Part shown: piece after piece, positions 32,630-44,223 of the stretch
How positions within the stretch are numbered: position 1 is the stretch's first letter
How the letters are laid out: each line of letters opens with the position of its first letter
Assembly (NCBI GenBank): GCA_020809705.1
Contig: CP085834.1
Coordinates: 682,001 to 746,000 of the forward strand
Direction: 5' to 3'
From: Calonectria ilicicola
Lineage: Eukaryota > Ascomycota > Sordariomycetes > Hypocreales > Nectriaceae
DNA: 64,000 nucleotides
Translations under genes and position numbers: made by a program
The notes under the pieces: model-generated
Told to the model about the DNA's origin: nothing
The model's database searches: none
What the model saw: only the letters and a program-made list of their open reading frames with translations

Positions 32630-33823
32630 ATGCGCATATCTACTCTTTTGACTGGTGCCCTGGCACTCTGCGCAAATGCATTGCCAGAGCTGTCTGGCCG
32701 AGAGTACCCTTGCAAGGCTTGCAAAGATGCCGTGAGATGATCTCTTCGCTTCGTCATTGCAATTGCTAACTCATTTGATTAGTTGACTAATTGCCCCCAA
32801 GCCAAGGCTGACTGCGCGTCTATTCTGAGAGCTACAGTCACTCCCCACGCCAAGTTGGTTCTTCTGTACTCCGCACTCACATTGATCATATGCTGATAAA
32901 TAATCAGAACCGTCACCAAAACTGTAACGGCCAAAAAGACGATTACCAAGCCAGTCACTAAAACAGTGGCTACCGTGACGAATATGAACGTAAAGACAGT
33001 GACAACGGCGACTTCCACGACAGAGATATGGCTAAACGCCTCACCAAGGGCAGTTGAGGAAGAGCGCGAAGTCGAAAATTTGCCTCGTGGGCAGACCAAT
33101 GTCCCTGACTATGCCCGTAAGGGGTGCAAAGATTCCAAACAGTACGCCGCAGCCTGCACTGCTCTTGGATTCAAGCCAAGCACCACTACCTTGCCTGCGC
33201 GGACTGTTACAGAAACGAAAACAGTTTCTCTAATCTTCACGGCAGCCCCGGTCATTCCCGCGACAGAGACAGTGCAAAGGAGCTCCACCGAGGTTGATGC
33301 GTCTGTTGCTACAGAGATAGTCTACCTTCTACCTGGTTGCCAGGGTCCTGGACTATACTCAGACAACTATGGGACTGTTGTTATATCGCCTATGGGAGAT
33401 GAGAATGTAGTCAGGTTTACTGGCACTGTTGACAATAGCCCATTGTACAATTTTGCGCTCACAGATGACCGCAGCTCGTCAGGTTACCTTGTCGCGACTG
33501 CGGATTCAACGACCTTTTATCTGACATATCTGTCCAGCTCTACAAGCACGAAGAGTCTTGACTCGTCTGTTCAAGTTGTGGAGTTTACGACTGACTTTGG
33601 AGACAAGACAAAACAAAATCTTGTTTGTTTACAAGCAAGGGGCTCAGGTAGTGGTGGTCCAGTAACTTGCAAATCCAAGATACAACCTGAACTTGACACC
33701 TTCTTTTACTGTCAATGGCCTGATGGCGTATCCGCCTCTAGTCTGGCCTTGGGCCCCTCTGGCCACTCATCACAATATTGCAGCCCTGTCACCATCAATA
33801 TCAATGGCTGCGGGCAAAAGTAG
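32630..33823 (+). CDS. Secreted Cys/Thr-rich protein of unknown function
   Basis: Three exons: 32630-32731, 32783-32853 and 32908-33823, 362 residues. The N-terminus MRISTLLTGALALCANAL is a signal peptide, followed by two short cysteine blocks (CKACKDA and the later CKDSKQYAAACTALG), which look like duplicated motifs. Between them lies a Thr/Val/Lys-rich stretch (TVTKTVTAKKTITKPVTKT), a likely O-glycosylated spacer. The C-terminal half has beta-rich sequence and more cysteines but no family I recognise. No GPI-like C-terminus is seen. The introns (51 and 54 bp) fit the phase exactly. A cell-wall or extracellular role is likely; nothing more can be said. Confidence 0.7.
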
Positions 33824-34529
33824 GAATCGACTGGCACAAAAGAATTATGTTTCTCAAGTTCTGCATTCGTGTTACTGAGTCAATACATGAGGGCGTGAAT
33901 CGTGGCAACCGAAGCTGGTAGTTCCAATGGCGTTTAAGGCAGAAAGCTATATATACAAAGGCGTGAGAGGACTCAAACTTTTGAATATGAAGTCTGGACA
34001 ATCCCAATCGAATAGTAATGATGAATTTCGCTCTTTGAGTTATCTTCATGGTAGTTTGCTCCTGCATTATATTGCGTAATATTAGTTGCCGTTACGCGTT
34101 TTGGTGATTTCTTCTGCACTATTATCCCATGATTTGAATATGTAGGCTTAGAATACAAATGTTTCTCAAGCTTCCGTGTTATTGGAGTTGCTAATCAACA
34201 GACTGATACGTGAAATATGGTGGTAGCCCCTAGCCGCTACACCAAAGGTCTACCTGTGCCTCGGTTATGAGTAACACAGGATATTTGGGTCTATATGGCA
34301 TCGATCTGCATCACAGACACGCACTTGTCAAAAAGTTCCTAAAAATAGCAGAGCTCTCCACATCTTAGACCCTCTATATCTAGTACCAGGAATAATTTAC
34401 CCATTTTTCGCATTACTCAACAGGTTTTCTTAGTCTGAAACCTTGCGACTAAATACTATATCGGAAGTGCTCCTATCGCTGGTTGACTTCTTTGCATCTT
34501 TTTGCCACCTTAACGTTGACTAGCTTGAT
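33824..34529. other. Intergenic region
   Basis: 706 bp between convergent genes. AT-rich, no gene or repeat recognised. Confidence 0.45.
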
Positions 34530-35047
34530 CTAAACAGTCTTCTTGTTTCGGTTTGTCTTACCACCGATATGTCCAAAGACGCCCAACACGGTTAACCATC
34601 GGTTGATATTGAGAAACGCGCTCACGCCCACGTTTCCCCAGGTCATATCATTCCAAGCGGCAACATCCCAAAAATAATCAGGGCCAGCACGATAAATCGC
34701 GTGGATGTGACCAAAGTCTGCTAATCCTACTGCAATCAAATACCAAATGGCAATCTCACGATGGTTTGTCCAGGAGCAGATGAGCGCGATTGGTGCCAGC
34801 AACAGCAAGACATTGGTCATTGCCAGGACAGCGCTACCGCTGGTGGTGTAAAATTCTCGACTGCTGTAGGATAATTGGGTGCTTGATCAGCGTAGTATTG
34901 GAATGGATTCCGCAAAAAGTTCACATAGGCGCAAACGCTGTTTCTGTGAGCGGAGCAACGAATTATGATTGATATCATGACTCACAGCAATAAAGGCTCA
35001 ATTACTCCGAAGAGAAGAAATGGCCACTTTGGAAGACAAGACGGCAT
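34530..35047 (-). pseudogene. Small four-helix membrane protein (DUF7704-like), frameshifted
   Basis: Exon 1 34986-35047 (starts MPSCLPKWPFLLFGVIEPLLL), intron 34938-34985, then one long exon to 34530. Exon 2 first runs in a frame ending VALSWQ-stop near 34821. The homologous continuation MTNVLLLLAPIALICSW lies one base out of phase, so the change is most simply a lost A where the sequence reads CAATGACC. Downstream blocks IAVGLADFGHIH and WNDMTWGNVG are typical of small fungal membrane proteins of the DUF7704 kind, usually about 150 residues. It may be a real frameshift or a base-calling error in a short A run. The C-terminal 96 residues alone are open from an internal Met. Confidence 0.62.
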
Positions 35048-36899
35048 ATTGCAGTTTAAAGTAGACTGGTTGTATAACGAGGGAGAAATTTGGGATAGAG
35101 CATCCGGATTTAGGAGAATGGTGAGAGCGTCAAAGTGCGCATAAGCCGGCTGATGGGACTTTTGTCGACAATTTCCGCCCCGGTAATTGCAACAAGCTTT
35201 TTTTTTTTTTTTTGAGATCTGGAGGATTATACAATTAGACCAAAAAGCTTATTTTGCACACACGTGTCAACTTCCAAATATATCAAAAAGAAGTCCCCTT
35301 GTCTCTTATGCAAGTGTAATATCTGGTTCGGTGCACTCTTTGGGTTTTAATAAATAATAAAGAATTGTGAGGTTAGATATGATACCACTGTTACTACACT
35401 CTTTGAATTAGCTTCCGAGTAGAGAGTATCGAGATCTAGTGGCCAATAGGTCGCGAGGTCGACATGGATGTTGGGGAGGTGCCAGTTCGGCGTTGGAGGC
35501 TAGCAACCAACTTGCATCTTCAGCACGCTAAGCTGATCCATTGGTCAGCTGATGCGTACAAGCGACGCCATCATCTTCAAGCAGGTCAATAGTGTCAATT
35601 GCATTGGTCCCACGAAGCGCCCATTATTACGTAGCGTCTTGCAAAGCAACCCTGTTGGGTCCTGTACGGAAGGTAGCTTGGGTGACCGACGAAAAAGACT
35701 TGAAATCAGGTAGCAATTAGGTACCATGAAAGGTTAGAATTAGTTCGTTCTCACCGTGCTGCTATAGATGGATTTTAATTATGCAATAAAATGGCTTTAC
35801 TAATGCACCAAATTATCGTCTACTCTACTTGGAAGGAAATATCTGCAAAAATAATTAACATACATAAAATAAAGTTCTACTAGACCGTTGATAATCACCG
35901 CAGTAAGTTGGCTATGAATCAGCGGGGAGTTATTTGTCCGGTACAGAAACTTTACTAAACGTTGCCATGATCGTGGAATGCTATTTGTATTAAAAGTGTC
36001 CTCTAACACCTACCAGGTCGGGCATACTCCTTCCTTCAATTTGATTAGAATAATCTCAATTCTCTTTTGATTTATGCCGTGATGTGTGTTAGATAATAAA
36101 GAACGAATTGGAGAACATTTCTATGCTATCACAACGTTTGGTAACTTTCTTGTTTTGGATTTGTATCTGCAAGCCTTATTTGGTGTTATTGACTTTGCTG
36201 GCTAGTTAGACTTGTGTACAAGTAAAAAGAGAATCACTACATCGAATTTAATTTTCAATCTTGCTATTTAGATTGTTACCCTGAATCCCCTCAGATTTGC
36301 TTTGGTTCTTCTGTTCGCTTTATGGAATGTGTTGGTGTTAAGACTATAATATAAACTTCACAGTTGGACTCCATTTCCTGTTTGAAATGGTAGCTTTTTT
36401 TTTTTTAGCTGTGGCCTGCATTCTCCTAGCGCCTACCACCACCTCTCCTTTTTCGAGCTGCCGCTGCTGCTGCGTTTGCCCTTTGGACACAGACACTGCA
36501 TGTTGTATTCATAGGAATTGTACAGGGCCATCTTTCGGTTTTAACTGGATTGCATTGTGTCCGAGTGCTTATGCTTGCTGCACACGGCGAGATGCCACGT
36601 GGGGATTCGTACCATTGACGCCGGCATGTCAAGCAGCGCATCAGCATGTTGGTGTAGTAGCTACACATGGCTGGGATATGGAGCTGATGATATTGGTATA
36701 AGATAGAGTTGCTAAAGGCCTTTAATATGAAGCTTTTTAATCCGCAACCTTACTTCTGTCTGATGATTTGAATGATTAGGCTCCAACAAGGGATTTAGTC
36801 ACGTGATGACCATCTTCTCCGCTTGAAATTACAATTTCTGTTTTGAGTAACCGGGCAATACACGTCAGCAATTAGTTCGTTGGGCATCAATGCATGAAA
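35048..36899. other. Gene-poor region, one small Cys-rich open frame
   Basis: Contains a poly-T run at about 35199-35213. At 36387-36701 (+) lies an open frame of 104 codons that starts with a hydrophobic stretch (MVAFFFLAVACILLAP) followed by many cysteines (CRCCCVC, ACC, ACC). It could be a small secreted protein, but it begins in a T-run and has no support from a family or intron. A TCACGTGA palindrome lies near 36798. Confidence 0.35.
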
Positions 36900-37640
36900 A
36901 TCACTTTACAATTAGAGAAAGGTATATATTTATGAGTTGTAAGCTAAAAGAAAAGTATAATAAATCGATAAATTATTATCTTTGTTATATAATAATTTTT
37001 AATATAATATTAAAAAAAAACTATATTAAGAAATTTATAATTTATTAAAATATATAACGTACATGATAAGCATGCGGCGCAAACAAGCATGCGGCGCATT
37101 TCAATATTCACCTTAAATTAATATTTTTAAAAAATCATTAAAAATCCAAAATTAGCTTAAAATAGCTAAAATCTTTAAATCATACTATTTAAAAATAAAT
37201 AAATGTATATATTTATTATAAGCTTATTATTATTTAAATATAATTATTTATTAAGAAAATCTAAATTCATACTGTACAAATTGCTATTTAAATATAAAGA
37301 AAAATATTTAAAAATAAAAGAATTATATTATACAATAGAATTTATTCTTAATAACCTATATTAATTTTTTTAAATTATAATTACTAAAATTATAGATTTT
37401 AGCTTTTTAAAAATTGATATTTTCAGGCGCACAGTATGGTGCGCCGCATGCTTGTTTGCGCCGCATGCTTATCATGTACGTTATAATATTTAATAATTTA
37501 TAATTATTTAATATTAATTTAAATTATAATATTCATTTTGAAAAATATTTTATATTATATAAATCTATTATTATATATTAAATTTTTATAAATCTATTTT
37601 TAAATATAAATATAAAATTGGGATCTCTGAGTATTTCTAA
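36900..37640. mobile_element. AT-rich MITE-like element with 46-bp perfect inverted repeats
   Basis: The arms 37053-37098 and 37440-37485 are perfect reverse complements of 46 bp. Each arm holds two copies of AAGCATGCGGCGCA in tandem (17-bp period). The 341 bp between them and about 100 bp on both outer sides are extremely AT-rich, and the outer sides are also roughly palindromic. No coding capacity. The GC-rich arms in AT-rich surroundings suggest a non-autonomous transposon or a RIP-mutated larger repeat. I could not fix the outer ends or a target duplication, so the given span is approximate. Confidence 0.7.
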
Positions 37641-37747
37641 TACCGGATTTGTACATGTTGTGATTTACCAACTAGCTTTCATAAACACTAACTCTATCTT
37701 CCACTCCAGCGACCCAAGAGTTTCCCAACCCGCCACTTGATGCTAAG

Positions 37748-40066
37748 ATGGCTTCAACTTCCAAACCGTATGGCGGTACCTACATCCAGCTCCCTGACGT
37801 GCGAGTAGCATACCCTGATTTTGCGGAATCCAGGAGAGACGGGCAAACATTTGTAGCTTATATTGTCTCCTCGTGAGGTTTAAACCACTGACTTGATGTG
37901 TAGAAATGTCGCATTTGTTATAATGTCATGTGTGCGTTTGAAAATATTCTTGATGATCAAGACAAGGAGCAACGCACTTATCTAGGCACCGCGAATGAAG
38001 TCATGGACCCCAAGCTGTGTCAGATGCACCAAGGCCTATTCTCAAAGTTTGTTTCTGACACACCTCTTGAAGAACGGGACATTATTGTCTTCGAGGCCCG
38101 CCGAAATGTTGGAGAATCCTTTATCAAAATTGAGATGACATACCAGCCTCAGAGCGAACCTAGAGAGTTTCGCGAGTCATCCAATCGTCTATTTCTTGTA
38201 TCAAAGGACGATGCAAGCATATACCTCTCTACAGGCACCCGTCTTGACAATGAGTGGATAAATCCCCAACTTCCCCGCCAATGGAAAGAACTATGTGATC
38301 AAGAACATCAAGGCCCTTGTAAGGACCCTCTGGCTGTCTTCGATGGGATTCAGCCGCACTGGCTCATTGATGTAGAGGGACAATGTCTTGTTAAGCCATC
38401 TAAAGGAGACCAATATGTGGCACTTAGCTATGTATGGGGCGGGGTTCGGTCTCTGAACACTTTGAAGAACAATGTGATGGATCTACAGGAAAAAATGGGC
38501 TTGTCTGTAGCAAAGGTACCATTGCCACTTGCAAAAACTGTTCGAGACGCGATCGAAGTCACCAAGCTTCTTGGCGAAAAATACTTGTGGGTTGACTCAC
38601 TTTGCATTGTCCAGGATGATGCACAGTTGAAGCACTCCGAAATCCAAAGGATGTCAGCGATTTACGCGAATGCGACACTCACTATAATAGCTTCCGGGGG
38701 TGAAAACGCAAATACCGGGCTACGCGGCTTCAAAGGCATCACAGAGCAGCGGAAGCATCTTCAAAGGTCTTTAGTCCTAGATGGTGACCACCAGATCGTC
38801 TCTTTTGCCGAAGTACCTCATAACGAAGTAACGACTTATCAAGAGAGAGGTTGGACTTATCAAGCGGATTACTTTTCGAGAAGAAAACTTATTTTTCAAA
38901 GCGATCGGATCTTTTGGCATTGTTCGGAAATGGAACGAGCTGAAGGAACGTATGAGAAGAGACATTACACAGCAGGAATCCGGGCGACGCGAAAATATCC
39001 CATCGATGCTCCAGTCTTGGAAGATCTGTCTCGCATCATTTGTGAATTCAACAGTAGGCAACTTACGTTCCCAGAAGACAGCCTGGCAGCGTTTTCTGGG
39101 ATTGCTTATGCATTCTCCTCTGCGTACCCTGGCGGCTTCATATCGGGACTCCCCGTTACATTCTTTGACGTTGCGCTTCTATGGCAGCCCAACACTGAAA
39201 TGAAACGCCGTGTGCCAAAGAATAAAAGTGTGAATCATTGTCTGCCAAGTTGGAGCTGGACAGGTTGGACTGGAAAAACACATGGAATGCCATGGGTTGG
39301 AGCGGGTCAAGAGAGACAAGAAGACATTGGTATGTTTTCCCCAGAAGATCGTCACCTAGTAATTCCTTTGGTTCGATGGCATTACCATTACGATGTCAAA
39401 ACAACAAAGCTTCCAATTGATGCAAATTGGCACTCTCTTCGAGCAAAGTACCGCAACACCCTAGAAAAATGCCCCTCGGGTTGGACGCGCTATAAAGTGC
39501 CAGGAGCCGAGGTAGAAAACGACAATAATTGGGGCGCTTCATGGTATTACAGACATAATTCAATTATTCCTTGGGGTAGCGGTCACTGGTATCCAATTCC
39601 TCAACCCCAAGATCTGCAAGAGTCTGATAGAGTGATGAAGATGGCACCGTACATATCCGGCATTACAAAGAGCGGTTGGCTTTATGGAGGAGAGAGGATA
39701 TCCGATAGGCAAGCAATGGTTTCCATCCGTGATGACTCAGGGTCATGGGTTGGCATTCTTCAACTTCACACCTTCTCGGAGCGCGACGATATTGTTGGAA
39801 AGCGCTTGGAGCTCGTGGAGATTGCTCAAGGAGTCATACGCGTTCCTGAAGCTGCGCTGCTGCCACTTTTGGCGCCTCATATGTCAGCGCAGGACCTGGT
39901 ACACCCAGAAAGGCCGGTAGGAGAGTCATCAGATGAGTATCACTTCTATTGGGTCATGTATGTCGAGCGCAGTGGTGATATCGCTAGCCGAAGAGGTCTT
40001 GGACGAGTGTCCAAGGAATTATGGGAATTGCAAAGTAGATCAACAATGGACTTGATTCTAGGCTAA
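37748..40066 (+). CDS. HET-domain protein, 755 residues
   Basis: Exon 1 37748-37852, intron 37853-37903 (51 bp, GT-AG, CTGAC branch), exon 2 37904-40066. The splice creates KCRICYNVMCAF, a Cys-pair block often seen before HET domains. The HET domain starts about residue 195: VALSYVWGG, LGEKYLWVDSLCIVQDD, then YQERGWTYQADYFSRRKLIF. The C-terminal half (SWSWTGWTGKT and beyond) is the usual variable HET extension. It is a likely heterokaryon-incompatibility or general self/non-self factor acting in the cytoplasm. It begins about 110 bp right of the AT-rich element. No disabling change seen. Confidence 0.88.
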
Positions 40067-40705
40067 ATTTATTTTTATTATTAATTATTATTATTTATTT
40101 TTTATTAATGAATTCAATGATTATTCAAATTTTTATAAAAAATATTAAAATTATATTGCAGAAAGTTCTTATCGATGAAAAATAAACAAAATGAATTAGT
40201 TGCTAGAATCTTTTACCTAATAATAGCTATATAAATGAAAGTGGTAGCTTGAGCGAGGATAAATACTAGGTAGATCTTAGTGTCCTCATCCTTTTGGCTT
40301 GCTTTCACACCACAGAAGTCGTTAAAAAGATCGGAACGGATGACAGGGTCAAAAAGCGCAAGAAAGAGTTTAGAGGCTCTGCCTGTGATAGAAAAGGACG
40401 GGGATTATCAACACGAAACATGGCTTTTGAGCGACAACAACATTGATTTAAGACTGAAAATTCATATACCTACCTGACTCTTGCCACTCTTTTACTTTCA
40501 AAGATATAGTGTCCGGTTCAACGGCCAGGTTCGTTGGCACAAATGGCAGCTCTCTTTTCTCAAGAGGAAGAGCGTGTTCGAGCAAAAATCTCACCATCCA
40601 TCCATCTAGTCTATGCGATTCAGTTGATAGAAGACAAATATCTTGGAACGCCATTAGCCTGTGTATCTAAAACAAGTCAGTTGTGCTTTGAGAAATCGGA
40701 CTAGT
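40067..40705. other. Intergenic region
   Basis: AT-rich 3' flank of the HET gene, then the 3' flank of the Zn2Cys6 regulator. No gene recognised. Confidence 0.45.
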
Positions 40706-42128
40706 TCAAATCACCATAGATGATACGCTTGGCCAACACTTTTCAAACTCCACCAGTGCCTCGAAATTAGAATTGAGCTGCTGGCGCGCCTTTTCAACCT
40801 CCTCAAGACCACCAAACAATAGAGTGTGCAGCAAAACTGACGAAGAAACAGTGGCCATGTGGCCAACCATGGGGCAACTGATTTCGCATCCGTTTGTTTG
40901 ACGAGAAAGGTGGAGTAAGCTGCTAAACGACGAGGCGTGATGTTTGCAGCGAGAAGCAAATACCGGATTAGTTTCCTGGTCCTCCAGAAAATGGAAATAG
41001 AGCAGTGTTGAATAATAATGAAATGCCGAATGTAGCGAAATAAGAGAACTTGCCAAGCCATTTTTTACGTGTCTGTGGAAATTCTCCAAAGTCATGTGGA
41101 GGTTTGTTGGCAATATATTGCTCCATGTGTCAAGTTCTTGAGCAATATTCTGAAGAGCCTGGTCACGCTCAGTGACATTCATACCACCCTTTGCGATGCG
41201 GCGATTCAGATTCTGGATTGGAGCATAGAGACGCACAAGCGACAGAAAATGGCCCCACATTCCAGGTTTCCAAGGCTTGTCGACTTTTATTTGGTTTGGT
41301 AAAAGGGAATGAAAGGCAAGTTCATCCATGGGCAGGTTACATGTTCTGCTAAGGTAATCTATACGACCAGGCATTCCTAGTCCCAGAAAGTACCAGCAAT
41401 CTATGATATATAGAGAGCACTGTATGCGTCGAACGACTTCACGCACAACGATAGATTCGTGCATGGCAAGAGAATCTAGGTTTATAATCTCGGCCATGCT
41501 AGCAGCGATGCCTGCATCATATCAGTATTTGCTCCTCATGGTTCAGCCCAGCAGTCGAAGAGTAGCGCTTACGGGTAAAGAGCGCCTCGGACGCCATTTC
41601 GCAGTTGCCAGTGCTCAGGGTTGCAATCAAAATGCATGCCTGGATGTTTTCTAGGCAGATGTTCTCCAGGTCCGCCTGCACCAGCCGCTTTGCTTCTGTG
41701 GTCAGCCTCGTTTCCAAGGTGCGCCTTTGGGGGTTTGACGAGAACTTGGATCCGAGAGCGCAAATGGCACACAACAACGCCCCGTTCAGGGTGCCTTCAT
41801 ACAGTTCAGCACGTAATGTGGCTGGGTGGACGATGCTGTGAGCGCCAAGATGGAGCTTGTCTAGGTAATGGTCAACAAGCTCCACGGTAGTTTCCCAGGG
41901 TAGATCTGCCGAGTTTCTGTACTCGCAGCCGTTGACCGGCTTTCTTGTCCGTTGGTTGCTCAGCGGCGGCTGGGCCAGGGAAAGCTCACGGGTCCGAACT
42001 CGGGTCCTCAATTCAGCACCACACATGATTCGTCTCCTTTGACACGAGTCACACGGCTCACCAGGCCCAAGACGGATGCATTTCCTCTTGGACTCCCGGC
42101 ACTGGCGGCACGCCCTCGGAGCCTTCAT
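40706..42128 (-). CDS. Zn2Cys6 transcription factor
   Basis: Exon 1 41573-42128, intron 41512-41572 (61 bp), exon 2 40706-41511; 453 residues. The N-terminal binuclear zinc cluster is CRQC-x6-C-x8-C-xx-C-x6-C (residues about 7-36). It is followed by a linker and a Fungal_trans-like middle region (LVDHYLDKLHLGAHSIVHP, LLCAICALGSKFS). The splice joins ALFT to RIAASMAEIINL, a conserved stretch of that region. It is a nuclear DNA-binding regulator. It is divergent from the Old Yellow Enzyme gene across 494 bp, so it may control it. Confidence 0.88.
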
Positions 42129-42621
42129 CGTTAAATTTGAAGATGCAAAGATTTCACATTACCACCGAATGCCAAGCGGCATGGGATGACCGGAGCCAGA
42201 GCGCTGATTAAGCCGGCCAAGGTTCGGAAATGGATGTCTCCCATTGGTCTATCTATGGGCCTTGACTGCTCCATCTTTTAGACTCCTGACAGGGATCGGA
42301 ATAGGTGCATTATCATTGGCCAGATGTTGTCATTTTGGGATTCAACTGCGGACTTGTACAACACCATGATCGACAATTCAATCCTTACCGTGTCATCTAG
42401 TCTAAGTTTCTGTCTCTAGATTTTCGCCATGGCCCGCCCTCATTCTCGTATTTCTAATCATTCTAAACACCGACAATCGGTCAACCTAACGAGTATAAAT
42501 ATATGGCCTACCTGGACTGCAATTATTCAATCAACTCATTCCTCTACATTTTTAGATTCAAATTTAACATCATTTTCATACCTTTTTTTTATATATAAAA
42601 AACCATTTCACTATCTTCATC
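42129..42621. promoter_or_regulatory. Divergent promoter, Zn2Cys6 regulator / Old Yellow Enzyme
   Basis: 493 bp between the two start codons. A TATA-like GTATAAATATA lies near 42490, about 130 bp before the Old Yellow Enzyme ATG, followed by a pyrimidine-rich leader. CGG half-sites for a zinc-cluster protein could be present but cannot be assigned. Confidence 0.45.
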
Positions 42622-44070
42622 ATGTCAAGTCTTCTCCAACCCATCACCATTGGAAACCAGCTTCCACTGAGAAACCGCATTGTGATGGCTTCCATGACAC
42701 GAAACCGCTGTGTGGATGACAACAAACCAGGTCTACCACAGGTACAGCATTACGCTGACAGGGCCAGAGATGGAACCGGGCTCATTGTTAATGAAGGAAC
42801 ATTCGTTGATTGGGCCGGATCCGACTGGACACATGCACCCTTTATGATTACTCATGACCATGCAGAGGCTTGGCGAAAGGTTACAGACGCAGTCCACAAA
42901 GAAGGCGGAATGATCTTCTTCCAAGCGTGGCATGCAGGTACATATGGCGACTTGATGAGTATAGGAACAAAGTACTGATTCAGCCTAGGCCGCGTCCAAC
43001 ATGATCAGATGCCTCTCATGAAAGAGAAGGGGGGGCGTGTTTTAGCACCATCGAATATTAAAGCAGAGGGTGGCAAATATCGTGATCTCCCTGGGTCTCC
43101 TGCATGTTCGCACCATCCACAGTCAGCACAAGCATGGAGCTAACATGGCTCCACCTAGGGACACACAAGCAACATCGAGGTTATTCAGGACCCACGCGAA
43201 GTTGTGGAAACATATCGCCAGTCTATTATGTTAGCAAAAAAGGCAGGATTTGACGGCGTAGAGCTAATGGCTCAAGGGTAATTATTCTTCAACCCCCCAT
43301 AAAGAAGCTAAATGGACATTAATGATTTCATAATCTAGCGGCTATCTGCCCCATCAATTTCTCAATTCGTAAGCAGTCGTCAACGAGCCAGATTCCACGC
43401 TGACCACAACACAGGCGCTCCAATAAACGAACTGATTCATACGGCGGCTGCGTTGAAAATAGATGCCGTTTTGTGCTCGAACTTGTCGACGTCATCAGTC
43501 AAGTATTCGGTGGCCCGCAGTTCATCTCTGTAAAGATCAGCCCTACCGACTTTTCTAATGATTCTGTGGTTGGTTCTGATGAAATGAAAGAGACATATAC
43601 CTACTTGATTAAAGCTTTAGTCTCTCGCAAGGTCGGAATCATCCATCTTTCCCGCCGTGGAGTTGAATTCAAAGCAGCTTCTGGGGGGTGGGTAGGTGTC
43701 CCTGAACGCCCAGATGACTATCCTCTTCCTCTAGGTTTTGACATGCTGGATGAATTTGGGCCCCTTATCAAGTACCCCGGCAGCCCTTCGATGCTGATGG
43801 TCAACGATGGGTATACGGTGGAGGAAGCCGATAGCTTGATCAAGGAGAACAAAATTGACTTGATTACATTTGGTCGGCCATTTATTTCCAACCCTGTTAG
43901 TACAGATGACTATTTTCCGATTCCCACATCAGCTAACTCATTAGGATGTTGTATTTCGTATCAAACACGGAATCCCATTTGCTGAGAATGATCGGGGGCA
44001 CGCAGTGTACTACGGGCCTTACGAAACCCCGGATGAAAACTACAACGACTGGCCTTATGCCACCGTCTAG
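42622..44070 (+). CDS. Old Yellow Enzyme family FMN ene-reductase
   Basis: Six exons: 42622-42937, 42989-43101, 43159-43277, 43339-43368, 43415-43895 and 43945-44070; 394 residues. Typical blocks: LRNRIVMASMTRNRC; GTGLIVNEGTFV; the FFQAWHAGRV active-site turn; GFDGVELMAQGGYLPHQFLNSRSNKRTD across three splices; YGGCVENRCRFVLELVD; and DLITFGRPFISNPD. The family reduces activated C=C bonds with NAD(P)H and FMN. The usual catalytic HxxH/N pair lies near the exon 2/3 junction as GHTSNIEV. Intron 2 starts with GC rather than GT (GCATGT), a rare but used donor class, and its acceptor and CTAAC branch site are present. All phases close. Fungal members act in alkaloid and polyketide pathways or in stress detoxification; the role here is unknown. 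Confidence 0.87.
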
Positions 44071-44123
44071 AATTTGAATCGACGACAGCCTCATCTCCAA
44101 CTAGCGTCGGGTAGTCTGTGGGG

Positions 44124-44132
44124 CAAAAAGAA
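44124..44132 (-). terminator. Pol III T-run terminator of tRNA-Pro
   Basis: Directly after the tRNA 3' end the minus strand reads TTCTTTTTG, giving a five-T stretch that ends RNA polymerase III transcription. Confidence 0.7.
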
Positions 44133-44223
44133 GGGTCTGGCCGGGGATTGAACCCGGGACCTCTCGCAGGCTATGCTGTAGGGTTTTCCCTAAGCGAGAA
44201 TCATACCACTAGACCACCAGACC
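44133..44223 (-). tRNA. tRNA-Pro (anticodon AGG), with intron
   Basis: The minus strand folds as a cloverleaf: acceptor GGTCTGG/CCAGACC, D arm with box A (TGGTCTAGTGGTAT), anticodon stem TCTCGC/GCGAGA, and T arm with box B (GGTTCAATCCC). The anticodon AGG is at 44189-44191. An intron of about 19 nt sits one base 3' of the anticodon, the canonical place, making the gene 91 nt long. It is a nuclear tRNA requiring splicing. It lies 63 bp downstream of and opposite to the Old Yellow Enzyme. Confidence 0.93.
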
